Assembly: GCF_030160275.1 (NCBI RefSeq)
Contig: NZ_BSOA01000018.1
Coordinates: 124,001 to 188,000, forward strand
Direction: 5' to 3'
Length of the DNA stretch: 64,000 bases
Source: Dyella flagellata
GTDB taxonomy: Bacteria; Pseudomonadota; Gammaproteobacteria; Xanthomonadales; Rhodanobacteraceae
This document shows, piece after piece, positions 24,799 through 34,765 of this stretch. Made by a program: the position numbers and the translations under genes. Each line of letters starts with the position of its first letter. Position 1 is the first letter of the stretch. The notes beneath the pieces were generated by a model. That model had not been told where the DNA came from. It ran no database searches and saw nothing but the letters and a program-made list of their open reading frames with translations.

Positions 24799-25998
24799 AT
24801 GCTGTTGCTGCAAACGAATCCATTTCCACGCACCAGCCAGGCGCTTCTCGCACATGGGAGCGGTCCGGCCTTGCCTGGGGATGGCGCCGCGCGCCGACCG
24901 GAAGTGACGCAGCGGGTCTATCTGTGCGCGCCGGCTGCGTTCCGCGCCAGACGACTTGGCGGCAGCGGGCAGAGAATTCTGATCGCACGTCCTTGCGACT
25001 GGGCGAGGCAGCGACGCATCGCGCAACGGCGGCAGCATGCCGATGCGCCCTTGGGATGGGCGGCACTGCCTGCGTGGCAGGCCAGGTACTCGTTCGACGT
25101 ACCCACCGCGTTGCCCCTTATCAAGCAATACGTTGAGTCGTATCGCCTGCCCATCATCGGCGGACTGGGGGTCGCGGCAAGTGCGGCAGCGGCGATGATC
25201 TGCGTGCATGCGTGGCATGCGCAAATGCGAGCGCAACGTATTGCACAGGTGGCGAAGGTGCCCGCGCCGGCAAGGATGGCGAGTGCGTTTGCGCACCCCG
25301 ACGCCTTTGCAAGCGTAATCGGTTCGGTTATGAGCGCGAGCGTGCCGCGCAAGCTGGCCGCCGTGCAAAAGCCCGCACCGAAGAGCGCGCTCGGACTGGC
25401 CGACGATGGCACCATCATAGTGGTGGCGCAGTCACGTGGCGCGCGCACCGATGGCTTCAACCTGGACATCGCTTCACCCGCTAGCCTGTGGGCCAAGGCT
25501 GGAGCACGCTATCGCATCGACCCGGTGTTGATCTATGCGATCGCCCTGGTGGAAACGCGGGGCATACAGCCGGATGGTTCGGTGGCGCCCAGTCCATGGG
25601 TGGTGCGCATCAACGGGCACGTGCACAGCGGCTCGCGCGCGGAAACCGAACATGCGATCGAACTGGCGCACCTGTTGGCCGCGCCGGTGCAGGACGTAGG
25701 CATCATGCAGGTGTATTACCCGGTGCATCGCGATATCGAAGCCGATCCCATCGCCTTGCTCAACCCGGCACGCAACATCGAGATCGGGACGCGCTTGTTG
25801 CGCCAAGCGATGAACCAAAGCAGCGACCCTGTGCTGCGCATCGGCTACTACCACAGCCATGACGCCACGCTGGCACGCGGTTACGGGCAGCAGGTGTTGA
25901 GCGTATACAAGGAATTGAAGCTGGCGATGGGCAGATCCCCGTCGCAGGCGGTGGCACTGGCTTCTGCCAAAGCCAATGCGGTGCACATTGCTATGTAG
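24799..25998 (+). CDS. Membrane-anchored lytic transglycosylase-like (SLT domain) protein
   Basis: This 399-residue protein has an unusual Arg-rich N-terminal region of about 110 residues, a single membrane segment (LPIIGGLGVAASAAAAMICV, near 115-135) and a C-terminal SLT-like domain. That domain includes PVLIYAIALVETRG with the catalytic-type Glu, then VQDVGIMQVYY and LNPARNIEIGTRLL, as in goose-lysozyme-like transglycosylases. ATG 24799 has AAGGGA about 10 bp upstream. The long cytoplasmic-side N-terminus is odd and the true start could be later. It is divergent from the hydroxyproline operon with no evident link. Confidence 0.72.
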   Translation: MLLLQTNPFPRTSQALLAHGSGPALPGDGAARRPEVTQRVYLCAPAAFRARRLGGSGQRILIARPCDWARQRRIAQRRQHADAPLGWAALPAWQARYSFDVPTALPLIKQYVESYRLPIIGGLGVAASAAAAMICVHAWHAQMRAQRIAQVAKVPAPARMASAFAHPDAFASVIGSVMSASVPRKLAAVQKPAPKSALGLADDGTIIVVAQSRGARTDGFNLDIASPASLWAKAGARYRIDPVLIYAIALVETRGIQPDGSVAPSPWVVRINGHVHSGSRAETEHAIELAHLLAAPVQDVGIMQVYYPVHRDIEADPIALLNPARNIEIGTRLLRQAMNQSSDPVLRIGYYHSHDATLARGYGQQVLSVYKELKLAMGRSPSQAVALASAKANAVHIAM

Positions 25999-26047
25999 AT
26001 TGGGGTGCGGCTTCCCCGATATCACTATCCGCACATACATGCCGATG

Positions 26048-26288
26048 TTGGGGTATGCCCCCTGAGATATCCCCACGTTTTTCCTTTACCTGCATACGTG
26101 CCCCAAATGCCGTCATTCCCGCGAAAGCGGGAATCCATTTTCAGGATGCATCAGAGCGAGATGGATTCCCGCTTTCGCGGGAATGACGGCCCGTTTCTTT
26201 GGATGTCAGCGGGCTAAAACGCAGCTGCCTGATTTTTACGGGATCCAAGAGCAAAAAACGTGGGGATACCTCAGGGTATGCCCCCCAA
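26048..26288. repeat. Nested inverted-repeat element (MITE or REPIN-like)
   Basis: The outer arms, 26048-26083 and about 26252-26288, are imperfect inverted copies of about 36 bp sharing CTGAGRTATCCCCACGTTTTT. Inside lie two perfect 30-bp inverted arms, 26109-26138 and 26161-26190, with the core ATTCCCGCGAAAGCGGGAAT and a 22-bp spacer. The inner core equals the REP/dRS3-like sequence known from several proteobacteria. The element fills most of the 518-bp gap before the TonB receptor gene. No transposase is present. Confidence 0.75.
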
Positions 26289-26516
26289 CCTACAGGCTGA
26301 CTAGCGCATTCCATAGGCCACGAAATCCTACTGAGCGTGGCGTCTTGTCGTGCGCGTTGGTGGGAGTATGCCTAATTCTGCGCCAAATACCGGGCAATCG
26401 TTCTAGATAAAAGAAATAAAAAATCAATAAATGTAATCGCTTCTTTGCGGTCGACTTCGATTAGAAGGCCATGCCGCCCATTCGAGCAGTTCCATTCGAA
26501 AGAGAGGGGAGGGGTT

Positions 26517-29500
26517 ATGTTGAATCATGCATCGTGGTGGCACGTCCGTGCCGGCCGCGACAACACGCAATGCTTTCGTGCCGTGCAGCGCAAGCGCCTC
26601 GTTTTATGCACCGCGGCGGCACTAATGATTACCTGCGGCTATTACGCCGCACCAAGCTACGCACAGAACATCACCGGCAGCCTGCACGGTACGGCTCCGC
26701 AAGGCGCGACGATCGAAGTGACGGCGCCATCCATGGGATTCAGCAAGACATTGGTGGTAGACGGCAAGGGACAGTACGACCTCAGTCAGCTCAATCCCGG
26801 CACCTATGTGATCAAGGTAAGCAAGGATGGAAGCGAGATCGGCAGCGTGTCCGTGCAGGTCAAACCGAACATTACCGCGACAGTACCGGGGGTCGGTGCA
26901 GGAGCAGCGGCTGCCGCCTCGGCCGAGCACGCCACTGCGCTTGGCACGATCACGGTTTCGGCGTCGTCGCTGCTGACGATTACCACGCCGATCGACGTTA
27001 CCACGCCCGAGCTTATCAACAACTACAGCGCGGAACTGACGCACAATCTGCCGATCAACCAGAACAACCTGTACAGCGTATATGCACTGCAATCCAGCGC
27101 TAAGAGTTTCGGTGGTTACTATCAGGTCAACGGTGCCAGCGTCTCCGAGAACCGCACCTATTTCAACGAATTCGACACCAACTACGACGTTACCGGACTC
27201 AGTGGCCTGCGCTTCCCGCAGGATGCGGTGGCCGACACCCAGCTGATCAATGGCAGTGGTGGCCTGGCCTGGACCAGTACTACCGGAGGTATCATCTCGG
27301 CCACGCTCAAGCAGGGCAGCAACGATTTCCATGCCGGCTATACCGCGATCTTCACGCCACCGACGTCGAGCTGGCTCAATTCGCGGGGCGACAATGCCAC
27401 CTACCTTTCGCCTAGCGGAAAACAAACGTATTCGCTGTACCAGTCGGCGAATCACAGCGGTTCGTATCTGACGCAGGACGTCTGGGCTTCGGGCGCCATC
27501 ATCAAGGACAAGCTGTTCTTCTTTGCCTTACTGGGCAATTCGCCATCGTTGTCGAAGTCGTGGACATACGGTTCCAACACGGCCAGCGCCTATTCGAGTC
27601 GCGACAAGAACGCGATGGTCAATCTCACGTGGAACATCACCACGAACCAAAGCCTCAACGTTGCTGCCGCCAAGGACTGGGCGGGCTCATCGACCAACCA
27701 ATACCAGCTCGCGCAGGGCTATCAGCCGTCGTCGATCAGCGGCGCTCCGGTCTGGTCAGGTGATGCACACCGTCAGAAGATACTGATCGGCAACTACCAC
27801 TGGCGTATCACCGACGACCTTACATTTCGCGTGATGGGCGGCTACACCCGGCTCGATGTGCCGTCATTCGACGCATCCGGCCCCAACGTGCCGTATGTGA
27901 CTGTCTACGACTACAACACCAACAACACCTCGTACTACGGTCCAAGCTCCTACAACGCACCGAACAACTACTACTACGCCCGCCATGGCTACAAGGCCGA
28001 CCTGAACTGGACGCTTGGCGATCACACGCTTACCTTCGGCGGTGACCGTTACATGAACAATTTCCACTTCGTGCCGTACTGGCGGCCGGACTGGTCGATC
28101 ACGCTCAACGATCCTTCGAGTACGCTGCAGAACGGTTCGCCGGTTCCGCCGGGCGGCAACTACGCCGAATTCTGGAAAGGGTATTTCGGCGGCAATTTCC
28201 GCAGCTTGCAATCGGGCGCCTATCTCTACGACACCTGGAAAGTCATCGACAATGTGGTGCTGAGCGGAGGCGTACGCTGGGATCACAATGTCAGCGAGCT
28301 GGCTAGCGGCGGCCCCTTCCTCAACCTGTACAAGCTTTCGCCGCGCATCGGCGCGGCGTGGGATGTGCGTGGCGACAGTTCGCTCAAGCTTGGTTTCAAC
28401 TATGGCGTTTACACCTTGCCGATGCCTTCGGGGCTGAACTACTTCGTTGGCGGTGCCAACTACATTTCCGGTACCTACTACACCTACACCGGCCTGGATC
28501 CGACGACGCACGCTCCGTTGGGCTTGACTCAGGTCGGCAATCCCGTTGTCTACGAGAACGGCGCGGTGCCCAATCCAGTCACGCTGTCGAGCCGGAATCT
28601 GAAGAACACCTCGCAGCGCAACTTTCAGTTGTATGTGCAGCAGCAGCTGACGCCGTCCTGGTCGTTCCTCGGCCAGTTCGACATGAATCATCTGGACAAC
28701 ATCGTCGACTTCATCAGCGATTCCGCCGGCCAGCTCACCAACTACGTGCACGCGCACGGGTATCCGAACTATGCCGGACTCGGCACCGGCGGAATGCTGT
28801 TCAATCCCGGCCGTGACATCGTGCTGACTGATTACCTGGGTGGAGGCAACCAGCTTGCCAGCATCGTGATTCCCAACTCCTATCTCGGCGTGCCGAAAGC
28901 CAAGCGCACCTCCTACGATTTGAACTTCCAGCTCGAACATGCCAAATCGGAGCAGGAACCCTACTACTTGGCGGTCAATTACACCTGGTCGCACATCTAC
29001 GGCAACGAGGACGGCTATTCCAGCGAGTCGCGTGTCATTTACGGCGATGCAACCAGCTCCAGCGTGCTGCAGACGGCGGGGCGCAGCGGCAACTTCAACT
29101 ATCCGCAGGAGATTCCGGGTTCCTCCGGACCGTTGGCCTCCGATACGCGGCACAAACTGGTTGTCTCCGGCATCTACTTCTGGCCGAGCGGATTTCGCGT
29201 GTCGTCGTTGCTGACCGCGCGGACGGGGACGCCCTACGGTTGCTTCGGTACCTATCCGAATGCGACGGCCGTGCAGAACAATTCCAGCCTTGCTTCGGTG
29301 ACGCATTATTGCAACGGTGTACTGGTTCCCATGAATGGATTGGGCCGCTATCCGTTCAGCTGGCAATGGGATCTTGGCGTGGGCTACAACTGGGCGATGG
29401 CCGGTGGCCACTCGCTGGACCTTGCTTTGAACTTCACCAACGTGACCAATCGCCAGACTGTACGCACGCGCTACGTGTCGGCAGATACCGGCAATTTCGG

Positions 29501-29597
29501 CAGCAATGGCTTGCCGACGCCCGATCCCAGTTTCCTCACTGTTACCGCGCTGCAAGCACCGCGTACCACCAATCTGGTCGTGCGTTACACGTTCTGA
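26517..29597 (+). CDS. Oar-like TonB-dependent receptor with N-terminal carboxypeptidase-regulatory-like domain
   Basis: This outer-membrane protein of about 1026 residues has a signal peptide (LVLCTAAALMITCGYY...YAQ), an N-terminal beta-sandwich of the CarboxypepD_reg type (ITGSLHGTAPQGATIEV...YDLSQLNPGTYVIKV), then a plug and a large barrel ending LVVRYTF. Oar-type receptors are common in Xanthomonadales and are linked to uptake of peptides or large ligands. ATG 26517 follows GGGAGGGG; the frame is open further upstream without a ribosome site. Arms with many Tyr/Asn residues suggest surface loops. Its cargo is unknown. Confidence 0.9.
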   Translation: MLNHASWWHVRAGRDNTQCFRAVQRKRLVLCTAAALMITCGYYAAPSYAQNITGSLHGTAPQGATIEVTAPSMGFSKTLVVDGKGQYDLSQLNPGTYVIKVSKDGSEIGSVSVQVKPNITATVPGVGAGAAAAASAEHATALGTITVSASSLLTITTPIDVTTPELINNYSAELTHNLPINQNNLYSVYALQSSAKSFGGYYQVNGASVSENRTYFNEFDTNYDVTGLSGLRFPQDAVADTQLINGSGGLAWTSTTGGIISATLKQGSNDFHAGYTAIFTPPTSSWLNSRGDNATYLSPSGKQTYSLYQSANHSGSYLTQDVWASGAIIKDKLFFFALLGNSPSLSKSWTYGSNTASAYSSRDKNAMVNLTWNITTNQSLNVAAAKDWAGSSTNQYQLAQGYQPSSISGAPVWSGDAHRQKILIGNYHWRITDDLTFRVMGGYTRLDVPSFDASGPNVPYVTVYDYNTNNTSYYGPSSYNAPNNYYYARHGYKADLNWTLGDHTLTFGGDRYMNNFHFVPYWRPDWSITLNDPSSTLQNGSPVPPGGNYAEFWKGYFGGNFRSLQSGAYLYDTWKVIDNVVLSGGVRWDHNVSELASGGPFLNLYKLSPRIGAAWDVRGDSSLKLGFNYGVYTLPMPSGLNYFVGGANYISGTYYTYTGLDPTTHAPLGLTQVGNPVVYENGAVPNPVTLSSRNLKNTSQRNFQLYVQQQLTPSWSFLGQFDMNHLDNIVDFISDSAGQLTNYVHAHGYPNYAGLGTGGMLFNPGRDIVLTDYLGGGNQLASIVIPNSYLGVPKAKRTSYDLNFQLEHAKSEQEPYYLAVNYTWSHIYGNEDGYSSESRVIYGDATSSSVLQTAGRSGNFNYPQEIPGSSGPLASDTRHKLVVSGIYFWPSGFRVSSLLTARTGTPYGCFGTYPNATAVQNNSSLASVTHYCNGVLVPMNGLGRYPFSWQWDLGVGYNWAMAGGHSLDLALNFTNVTNRQTVRTRYVSADTGNFGSNGLPTPDPSFLTVTALQAPRTTNLVVRYTF

Positions 29598-29619
29598 CCT
29601 GTAGCTGTTGATCCAGCGC

Positions 29620-29656
29620 TGCCACCGTTTGCGCGTTAGCGGCGGAAACGGTGGCA
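29620..29656. terminator. Hairpin downstream of the Oar-like receptor gene
   Basis: TGCCACCGTTT (29620-29630) pairs with AAACGGTGGCA (29646-29656) to form an 11-bp perfect stem with a 15-base loop, starting 22 bp after the stop. There is no T tract, so termination would be weak or Rho-assisted. Confidence 0.45.
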
Positions 29657-29841
29657 AGCCGGTTCATGGGGTGCGTCTTTTGATTCTGCCAATGACAAAG
29701 GCAATGTCCGGCGCGACCCGGCACTCCCCCATGGTCCGCGCCGGCCGAGCGTAGCCAAGTCGCCCGAGGCGAGGCAGTGTCCTGACGAGTTCACCCCTGG
29801 GCCGGTAAACTCCCCGGCTTTAGGCTTGATCGAATCACCCC

Positions 29842-30738
29842 ATGACGCAGCCCTTAGTCGTGCAATTCAACCCGGTCGCCGTGCATCTAGGACCGCTACA
29901 GGTCCATTGGTACGGGCTGATGTACCTGTTCGGCTTCCTCGGGGGCTGGCTGCTGGGGGAATACCGTCGCAAGCAGGGGCGCCTGCCGGTCAGCCGCGAT
30001 GCGTTGGGCGATCTGATCTTTTACGTGATGATGGGCATCATCCTGGGCGGCCGCATTTGGTACATGCTGTTCTATTACGCGGGCGGCCCTCGCTGGATCT
30101 GGACCGATCCGCTGGCGCTGTTCCGCGTGTGGGATGGCGGCATGAGCTTCCATGGTGGCCTGATCGGCGTGCTGGTAGCGGGCTTCTGGTGGTCGCGCCG
30201 GCACCGGTTGCACTTCTTCGATACGGTGGATTTCGTGGCGCCCCTGGTGCCGCTGGGTCTGGGGCTGGGGCGACTCGGCAATTTCATCAATGGCGAGCTG
30301 TGGGGCAAGCCGGGCAGCGTGCCGTGGGCGATGATCTTTCCCAATGCTCGCGATGAGGACACCGCGCTTGCCGCAAGTGATCCGCACCTGGCGCAACTCA
30401 TGCAGCAATACGGCGGCCTGCCACGCCATCCCTCGCAGTTGTATGAACTGGCGCTGGAAGGTGTGGTGATGTTCACCGTGCTGTGGCTGGTGTCGATGAA
30501 GCCACGCCGGCGCTATCTCATCTCCGGCCTGTTTGCGCTGATGTACGGTTGCTTCCGCTTCGCGGTGGAATTCGTGCGCGTGCCGGACGTGCAGCTCGGC
30601 TACCTGGCATGGGGCTGGCTCACGATGGGACAGATCCAGTCGCTGCCGCTGATCGCGATCGGGCTTGGCTTGCTGTGGCTTTCGCGCAAAGCGCCTGTAT
30701 TGCCGCTGGCGAAGGCGGATTCGACGCAGTCGGCGTAA
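29842..30738 (+). CDS. lgt: Prolipoprotein diacylglyceryl transferase
   Basis: This 298-residue inner-membrane enzyme transfers a diacylglyceryl group from phosphatidylglycerol to the lipobox Cys of prolipoproteins. Landmarks are [12 protein letters not shown] near the N-terminus, [11 protein letters not shown], and the Lgt signature [15 protein letters not shown]. Seven hydrophobic segments fit the known topology. It heads a same-strand run with thyA and folA; thyA begins 10 bp after its stop. ATG 29842 starts the family N-terminus. Confidence 0.97.
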   Translation: MTQPLVVQFNPVAVHLGPLQVHWYGLMYLFGFLGGWLLGEYRRKQGRLPVSRDALGDLIFYVMMGIILGGRIWYMLFYYAGGPRWIWTDPLALFRVWDGGMSFHGGLIGVLVAGFWWSRRHRLHFFDTVDFVAPLVPLGLGLGRLGNFINGELWGKPGSVPWAMIFPNARDEDTALAASDPHLAQLMQQYGGLPRHPSQLYELALEGVVMFTVLWLVSMKPRRRYLISGLFALMYGCFRFAVEFVRVPDVQLGYLAWGWLTMGQIQSLPLIAIGLGLLWLSRKAPVLPLAKADSTQSA

Positions 30739-30748
30739 ACTTGATCTT

Positions 30749-31543
<795 letters not shown>

Positions 31544-31607
31544 GGCTGGCACGCCAATCCCGCCGTCAGAGGGCCAGGAATAAGCTCGATTGGCATCCCA
31601 GCCAGCG
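31544..31607. repeat. Degenerate REPIN copy 1
   Basis: GGCTGGCACGCCAATCCCGCC and, inverted, AGCTCGATTGGCATCCCAGCC match the two arms of the REP family seen intact at 60404-60477, with several changes. It directly follows the thyA stop. Confidence 0.5.
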
Positions 31608-31681
31608 CTCTGCGACGCTATAATAGGCGGTCGGCCGGGCAAGCCCTGGCCTTTGTGACAGTCACCGCTTCCGGAGCTTCC

Positions 31682-32170
31682 ATGGCCATTTCGCTGATCG
31701 CCGCCCTCGACGAGAATTTTGCAATCGGTCGCAAGGGCCAGCTCCCCTGGCATCTGCCGGACGATCTGAGGTGGTTCAAGCAGCTGACTGTCGGCAAGCA
31801 CGTGCTGATGGGCTACAACACCGCCGTATCGATTGGCCGCACGCTGCCGGACCGCGTGAACATGGTGCTGTCGCATCGGCATGAGGCGCCTTTTCCCGGC
31901 CAGATCACGGTGCGCTCGATCGAGGAAGCTCAGGCGCGCGCCGACGGTACCGGCCTGATGGTGATCGGTGGCGGCAAGGTGTTTCACGATGCGCTGCCGA
32001 TGGCGCAACGTCTTTATCTCACCTGGGTGGGCGCGGCGGTGGAGGGTGCGGATACGTTCTTCCCCGGCATCCACTTCAGCGACTGGACCGAAGTCAAGCG
32101 CACGCACCACAAGAAAGATGCGCAGCACGGCTATGACTTCGACATGGTCGAGTACATCCGCAATCGCTGA
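31682..32170 (+). CDS. folA: Dihydrofolate reductase
   Basis: This 162-residue enzyme reduces dihydrofolate to tetrahydrofolate with NADPH. Family marks are ISLIAALDENFAIGRKGQLP, WHLPDDLRWFKQLT with the substrate-binding Asp, and VIGGGKVFHDALP for the nucleotide. A TATAAT hexamer at 31619-31624 lies about 60 bp upstream and may be its -10 element. The Nudix/ThiE fusion starts 4 bp after its stop, so they are co-transcribed. Confidence 0.97.
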   Translation: MAISLIAALDENFAIGRKGQLPWHLPDDLRWFKQLTVGKHVLMGYNTAVSIGRTLPDRVNMVLSHRHEAPFPGQITVRSIEEAQARADGTGLMVIGGGKVFHDALPMAQRLYLTWVGAAVEGADTFFPGIHFSDWTEVKRTHHKKDAQHGYDFDMVEYIRNR

Positions 32171-32174
32171 CTTA

Positions 32175-33137
32175 ATGAACGACACGCACAGCATACCGCT
32201 GCATGTAATGGCCGGGGTGCTGCGCGATGCGCAGGGCCGGGTGCTGCTGGCGCAGCGTCCGGCAGGCAAGCATCTCGCCGGCTTCTGGGAGTTTCCCGGC
32301 GGCAAGCTGGAACCCGGCGAGCCGCCGCAGCCGGCCCTGGTGCGCGAGCTGAATGAAGAGCTGGGCGTGCTGGTCGAGCCGCAAGATGGCGTTCCCCTGA
32401 TCCGCATCCCGTGGCATTACGGTGATCGCGGCCTTCTGCTCGATGCCTGGCAATTCACCCGCTGGCGGGGTACGCCGATGCCGCTGGAAGGGCAGGCACT
32501 GAACTGGCAGATGCCATGGGAGGTCGATCTGACCACGCTGGCGCCTGCCGATCGCCCCATCCTGCAGGCGTTGCGCCTGCCTTCGGTCTATGCGATCACG
32601 CCCGCCGACGTATCGCCATGCGATGCCGATGCGTGGCATGCGCACATCGCTGACGCGATCGAGCGTGGCGCGCGATTGATACAACTGCGTTTTCCGCTCT
32701 GGCCGGCCGAACAGGTGCGCGACCTGGCCGAGCGCTTGCAGCCGCTCGCGCTGCAGCATCGGGCGCGCTTGTTGCTCAACGGCGATATCGAGGGAGCGCG
32801 CCGGCTCGGGCCAGGCGTCGGCGTGCATTTGAAGGCGGCGCAGCTGGATGCGCTGACCGACCGCCCATTGCCCTGGTCACAGCTGATCGGCGCCAGCTGC
32901 CACGATGCGGCGCAGCTTTCGCTCAGCGTGCATCTGGCCGACTTTGCGACGCTTTCGCCGGTGGCTCCCACGGCCAGTCATCCGGATGCGCCCGCCCTGG
33001 GCTGGCCGCGGTTTCAAGGGCTGGCCGAACCCGCGGCGCTGCCGGTCTATGCGCTCGGCGGCATGGCACCCACGCTGGCCGAACAGGCACGTCGGCATGG
33101 CGCCCAGGGCGTTGCGGGTATTGGCTCATTTTGGTGA
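32175..33137 (+). CDS. Nudix hydrolase (MutT-type) fused to a thiamine-phosphate synthase-like domain
   Basis: This 320-residue protein has an N-terminal Nudix domain (about 1-130) with the full box GGKLEPGEPPQPALVRELNE + ELG, and a C-terminal ThiE-like barrel (about 138-320; YAITPAD, IQLRFP, GVHLKAAQLD, IGASCHD, VYALGGMAP). MutT removes 8-oxo-dGTP. This fusion is known in many proteobacteria. The ThiE part lacks the usual Lys after QLR and the ND of the phosphate site (here NGD), so it may not make thiamine phosphate. It starts 4 bp after folA. Confidence 0.92.
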   Translation: MNDTHSIPLHVMAGVLRDAQGRVLLAQRPAGKHLAGFWEFPGGKLEPGEPPQPALVRELNEELGVLVEPQDGVPLIRIPWHYGDRGLLLDAWQFTRWRGTPMPLEGQALNWQMPWEVDLTTLAPADRPILQALRLPSVYAITPADVSPCDADAWHAHIADAIERGARLIQLRFPLWPAEQVRDLAERLQPLALQHRARLLLNGDIEGARRLGPGVGVHLKAAQLDALTDRPLPWSQLIGASCHDAAQLSLSVHLADFATLSPVAPTASHPDAPALGWPRFQGLAEPAALPVYALGGMAPTLAEQARRHGAQGVAGIGSFW

Positions 33138-33178
33138 CTGAGCTTGCCGACCGGCGCAGGCAGCGGTAGCGTGCGGGG

Positions 33179-33457
33179 ATGCGTATCGTCTATCGCGCCC
33201 AGAATTTGATCGACGCCCATCTGGTGAAGGACGCCCTGGAGGGCGCGGAAGTGCCCGCCTTCATCTCAGGCGAGTATCTGACCGGTGGCGTCGGGCAGTT
33301 GCCGGCACTCGACTACGTTGCCGTTCTGGTACCGGACTCTAGCGTCGACACGGCCGAGGCGATCGTGCGCGAGATCGACCACGCACTGGCCGAGGCAAGG
33401 CTGGCGATCCGCGAACTGGATGACGATCCGGACAACCTGGTTGCGCAGCCCGGCTAA
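33179..33457 (+). CDS. DUF2007-family small protein
   Basis: This 92-residue protein, MRIVYRAQNLIDAHLVKDAL + EGAEVPAFISGEYLTGG, matches the DUF2007 'signal-transducing' family, which has a PII-like ferredoxin fold. The acidic C-terminal tail is typical. No enzyme function is known. It follows the Nudix/ThiE gene by 41 bp on the same strand and precedes a REP pair. Confidence 0.8.
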   Translation: MRIVYRAQNLIDAHLVKDALEGAEVPAFISGEYLTGGVGQLPALDYVAVLVPDSSVDTAEAIVREIDHALAEARLAIRELDDDPDNLVAQPG

Positions 33458-33475
33458 TGAGCCTGCCTTTTGAAT

Positions 33476-33541
33476 GTAGGCTGGGATGCCAATTCCAGCT
33501 TTCCACACGCATGCAGATGCTTGGATAGTCATCCCAGCCTG
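33476..33541. repeat. REPIN copy 2
   Basis: GTAGGCTGGGATGCCAATTC at 33476 and an inverted partner ending ATCCCAGCCTGGA at about 33542 enclose about 18 bp. Both match the genome's REP consensus with a few changes. It lies between the DUF2007 gene and apt. Confidence 0.7.
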
Positions 33542-33595
33542 GACGCTGGGGCACGGGCAGGTATGCTAGCCGGCGTGCTTGAATTGGAGTGTTGC

Positions 33596-34114
33596 ATGAC
33601 CGAGTTTGCAAGTTTGATCCGCGCCGTGCCGGATTTCCCGAAGCCTGGCGTCACGTTCCGCGACATCACGCCTTTGCTGGCCGATGGCGCCGGATTCGCG
33701 CGCTGCATCGATGCGATGGTCGAACCGTGGCTGGATAGCGGTGTGCAGGCCGTGTGTGGTGTGGAATCGCGCGGTTTCATTTTTGCCGCGGCGATGGCGC
33801 AAAAACTGCGGGCGGGTTTCGTGCCGCTACGCAAGCCGGGCAAGCTGCCGCCCCCGGTGATGCATGCCGATTACCAGCTCGAATACGGCATCGATCGGCT
33901 TGAAGCGCGTGTCGGCAGTTTGCGTAAGGGTGAGCGCGTACTGTTGGTGGATGATGTGCTCGCCACGGGTGGAACGCTCGGCGCGGCGCGCAATCTGGTC
34001 GGTCAGCTCGGAGCAGAGCTGGTGGGCGCGTCGGTGGTGATCGAGCTGCTTGCCTTGCAGGGCAGGGCGATTTGGCCGCAGAACGTTCCGTTGCATAGCC
34101 TGCTGCATTACTGA
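33596..34114 (+). CDS. apt: Adenine phosphoribosyltransferase
   Basis: This 172-residue enzyme makes AMP from adenine and PRPP. Motifs seen: PDFPKPGVTFRDITPLLAD, VCGVESRGFIFAAAMA and the PRPP loop VLLVDDVLATGGTL. Length and order are standard. ATG 33596 gives the family start MTEFASLIRAVPDFPKPG. It stands alone between two REP copies. Confidence 0.97.
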   Translation: MTEFASLIRAVPDFPKPGVTFRDITPLLADGAGFARCIDAMVEPWLDSGVQAVCGVESRGFIFAAAMAQKLRAGFVPLRKPGKLPPPVMHADYQLEYGIDRLEARVGSLRKGERVLLVDDVLATGGTLGAARNLVGQLGAELVGASVVIELLALQGRAIWPQNVPLHSLLHY

Positions 34115-34124
34115 CTGTCGCCGC

Positions 34125-34155
34125 GCGTAGGCTGGGATGACGATCCCAGTCTACG
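34125..34155. repeat. REP single unit, copy 3
   Basis: GCGTAGGCTGGGATGACGAT continues into CCCAGTCTACG, a self-complementary single unit of the REP family. The TAG stop of the convergent DUF3501 gene (34151-34153) lies inside it, so the repeat supplies the end of that gene. Confidence 0.75.
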
Positions 34156-34759
34156 TGAAATCCGTTGCCAAGGTCCGCCGCATCGTTTCCGACAGCGTAA
34201 CGGTTTCGCGCATCTCCGGATGCGTCGAGGCGAGCGTTACCATGGCTCCGCGCTTCCAGTCCTCGATCATTCCTTCATCCAGTTCGAAGCGCAGAAAATG
34301 CACCGCCGCGGTCTTTTCGTCGGTGCTGCGATCCATGTCCTCATCCGCCACAGCGGTGACTGGCGCGTGGCCCACGACAGCCAGTTTGATGCCATGCTCG
34401 ATCCCCACCAGGCGTGCGAGCTCGCGTTTGCGTTGTTCCACATCAGGGTATTCCACGAACAGCGTCGCCTTGAGGTTCTTGCCGTCCGGAATAAGCGGGT
34501 TGTAGGCATCCAGCTCCTCATTGATGCCGCTAGCTTCGAAGATGCGCTCGATGCGCAGCATTTCCTGGACCTGGTATTGAATGGTGAGCCGATCCTCGAA
34601 GCTCAACGCGAGATACTCGCCCATATGAACGTTGCGGTTTTTTTTATGCAACATGACGCGAGCGCGAAATTCGCTGCGCTGGGCGGCATAGGCTTCGAGC
34701 GTGAGCAGGTCGTGGCGCTGCAATTTGTTCATGGTAACCGGCGAGAGTGGTGTGTTCAT
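34151..34759 (-). CDS. DUF3501-family protein
   Basis: This 202-residue protein matches DUF3501 (HDLLTLEAYAAQRSEFRARV, then a FEDRLTIQYQVQEMLRIERIFE core and a HGIKLAVVGH segment). Function is not known, but DUF3501 genes regularly accompany rubrerythrin and a CCG-type Fe-S oxidoreductase, as here. It starts 6 bp after the Fe-S gene stop (ATG 34759; ATG 34732 also possible). A role in peroxide defence or Fe-S electron transfer is inferred from the operon. Confidence 0.88.
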   Translation of the reverse strand: MNTPLSPVTMNKLQRHDLLTLEAYAAQRSEFRARVMLHKKNRNVHMGEYLALSFEDRLTIQYQVQEMLRIERIFEASGINEELDAYNPLIPDGKNLKATLFVEYPDVEQRKRELARLVGIEHGIKLAVVGHAPVTAVADEDMDRSTDEKTAAVHFLRFELDEGMIEDWKRGAMVTLASTHPEMRETVTLSETMRRTLATDFT

Positions 34760-34765
34760 GGTTGA

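Noticed and set aside
26445-26516. N-terminal extension of the Oar-like receptor from a TTG start
   Set aside because: It has no ribosome site and would bury the signal peptide; ATG 26517 follows GGGAGGGG.
27864-29657. 597-codon open frame antisense to the Oar-like receptor gene
   Set aside because: It mirrors the codon bias of the real gene, has no domain or ribosome site, and the sense protein is clearly a TonB receptor.
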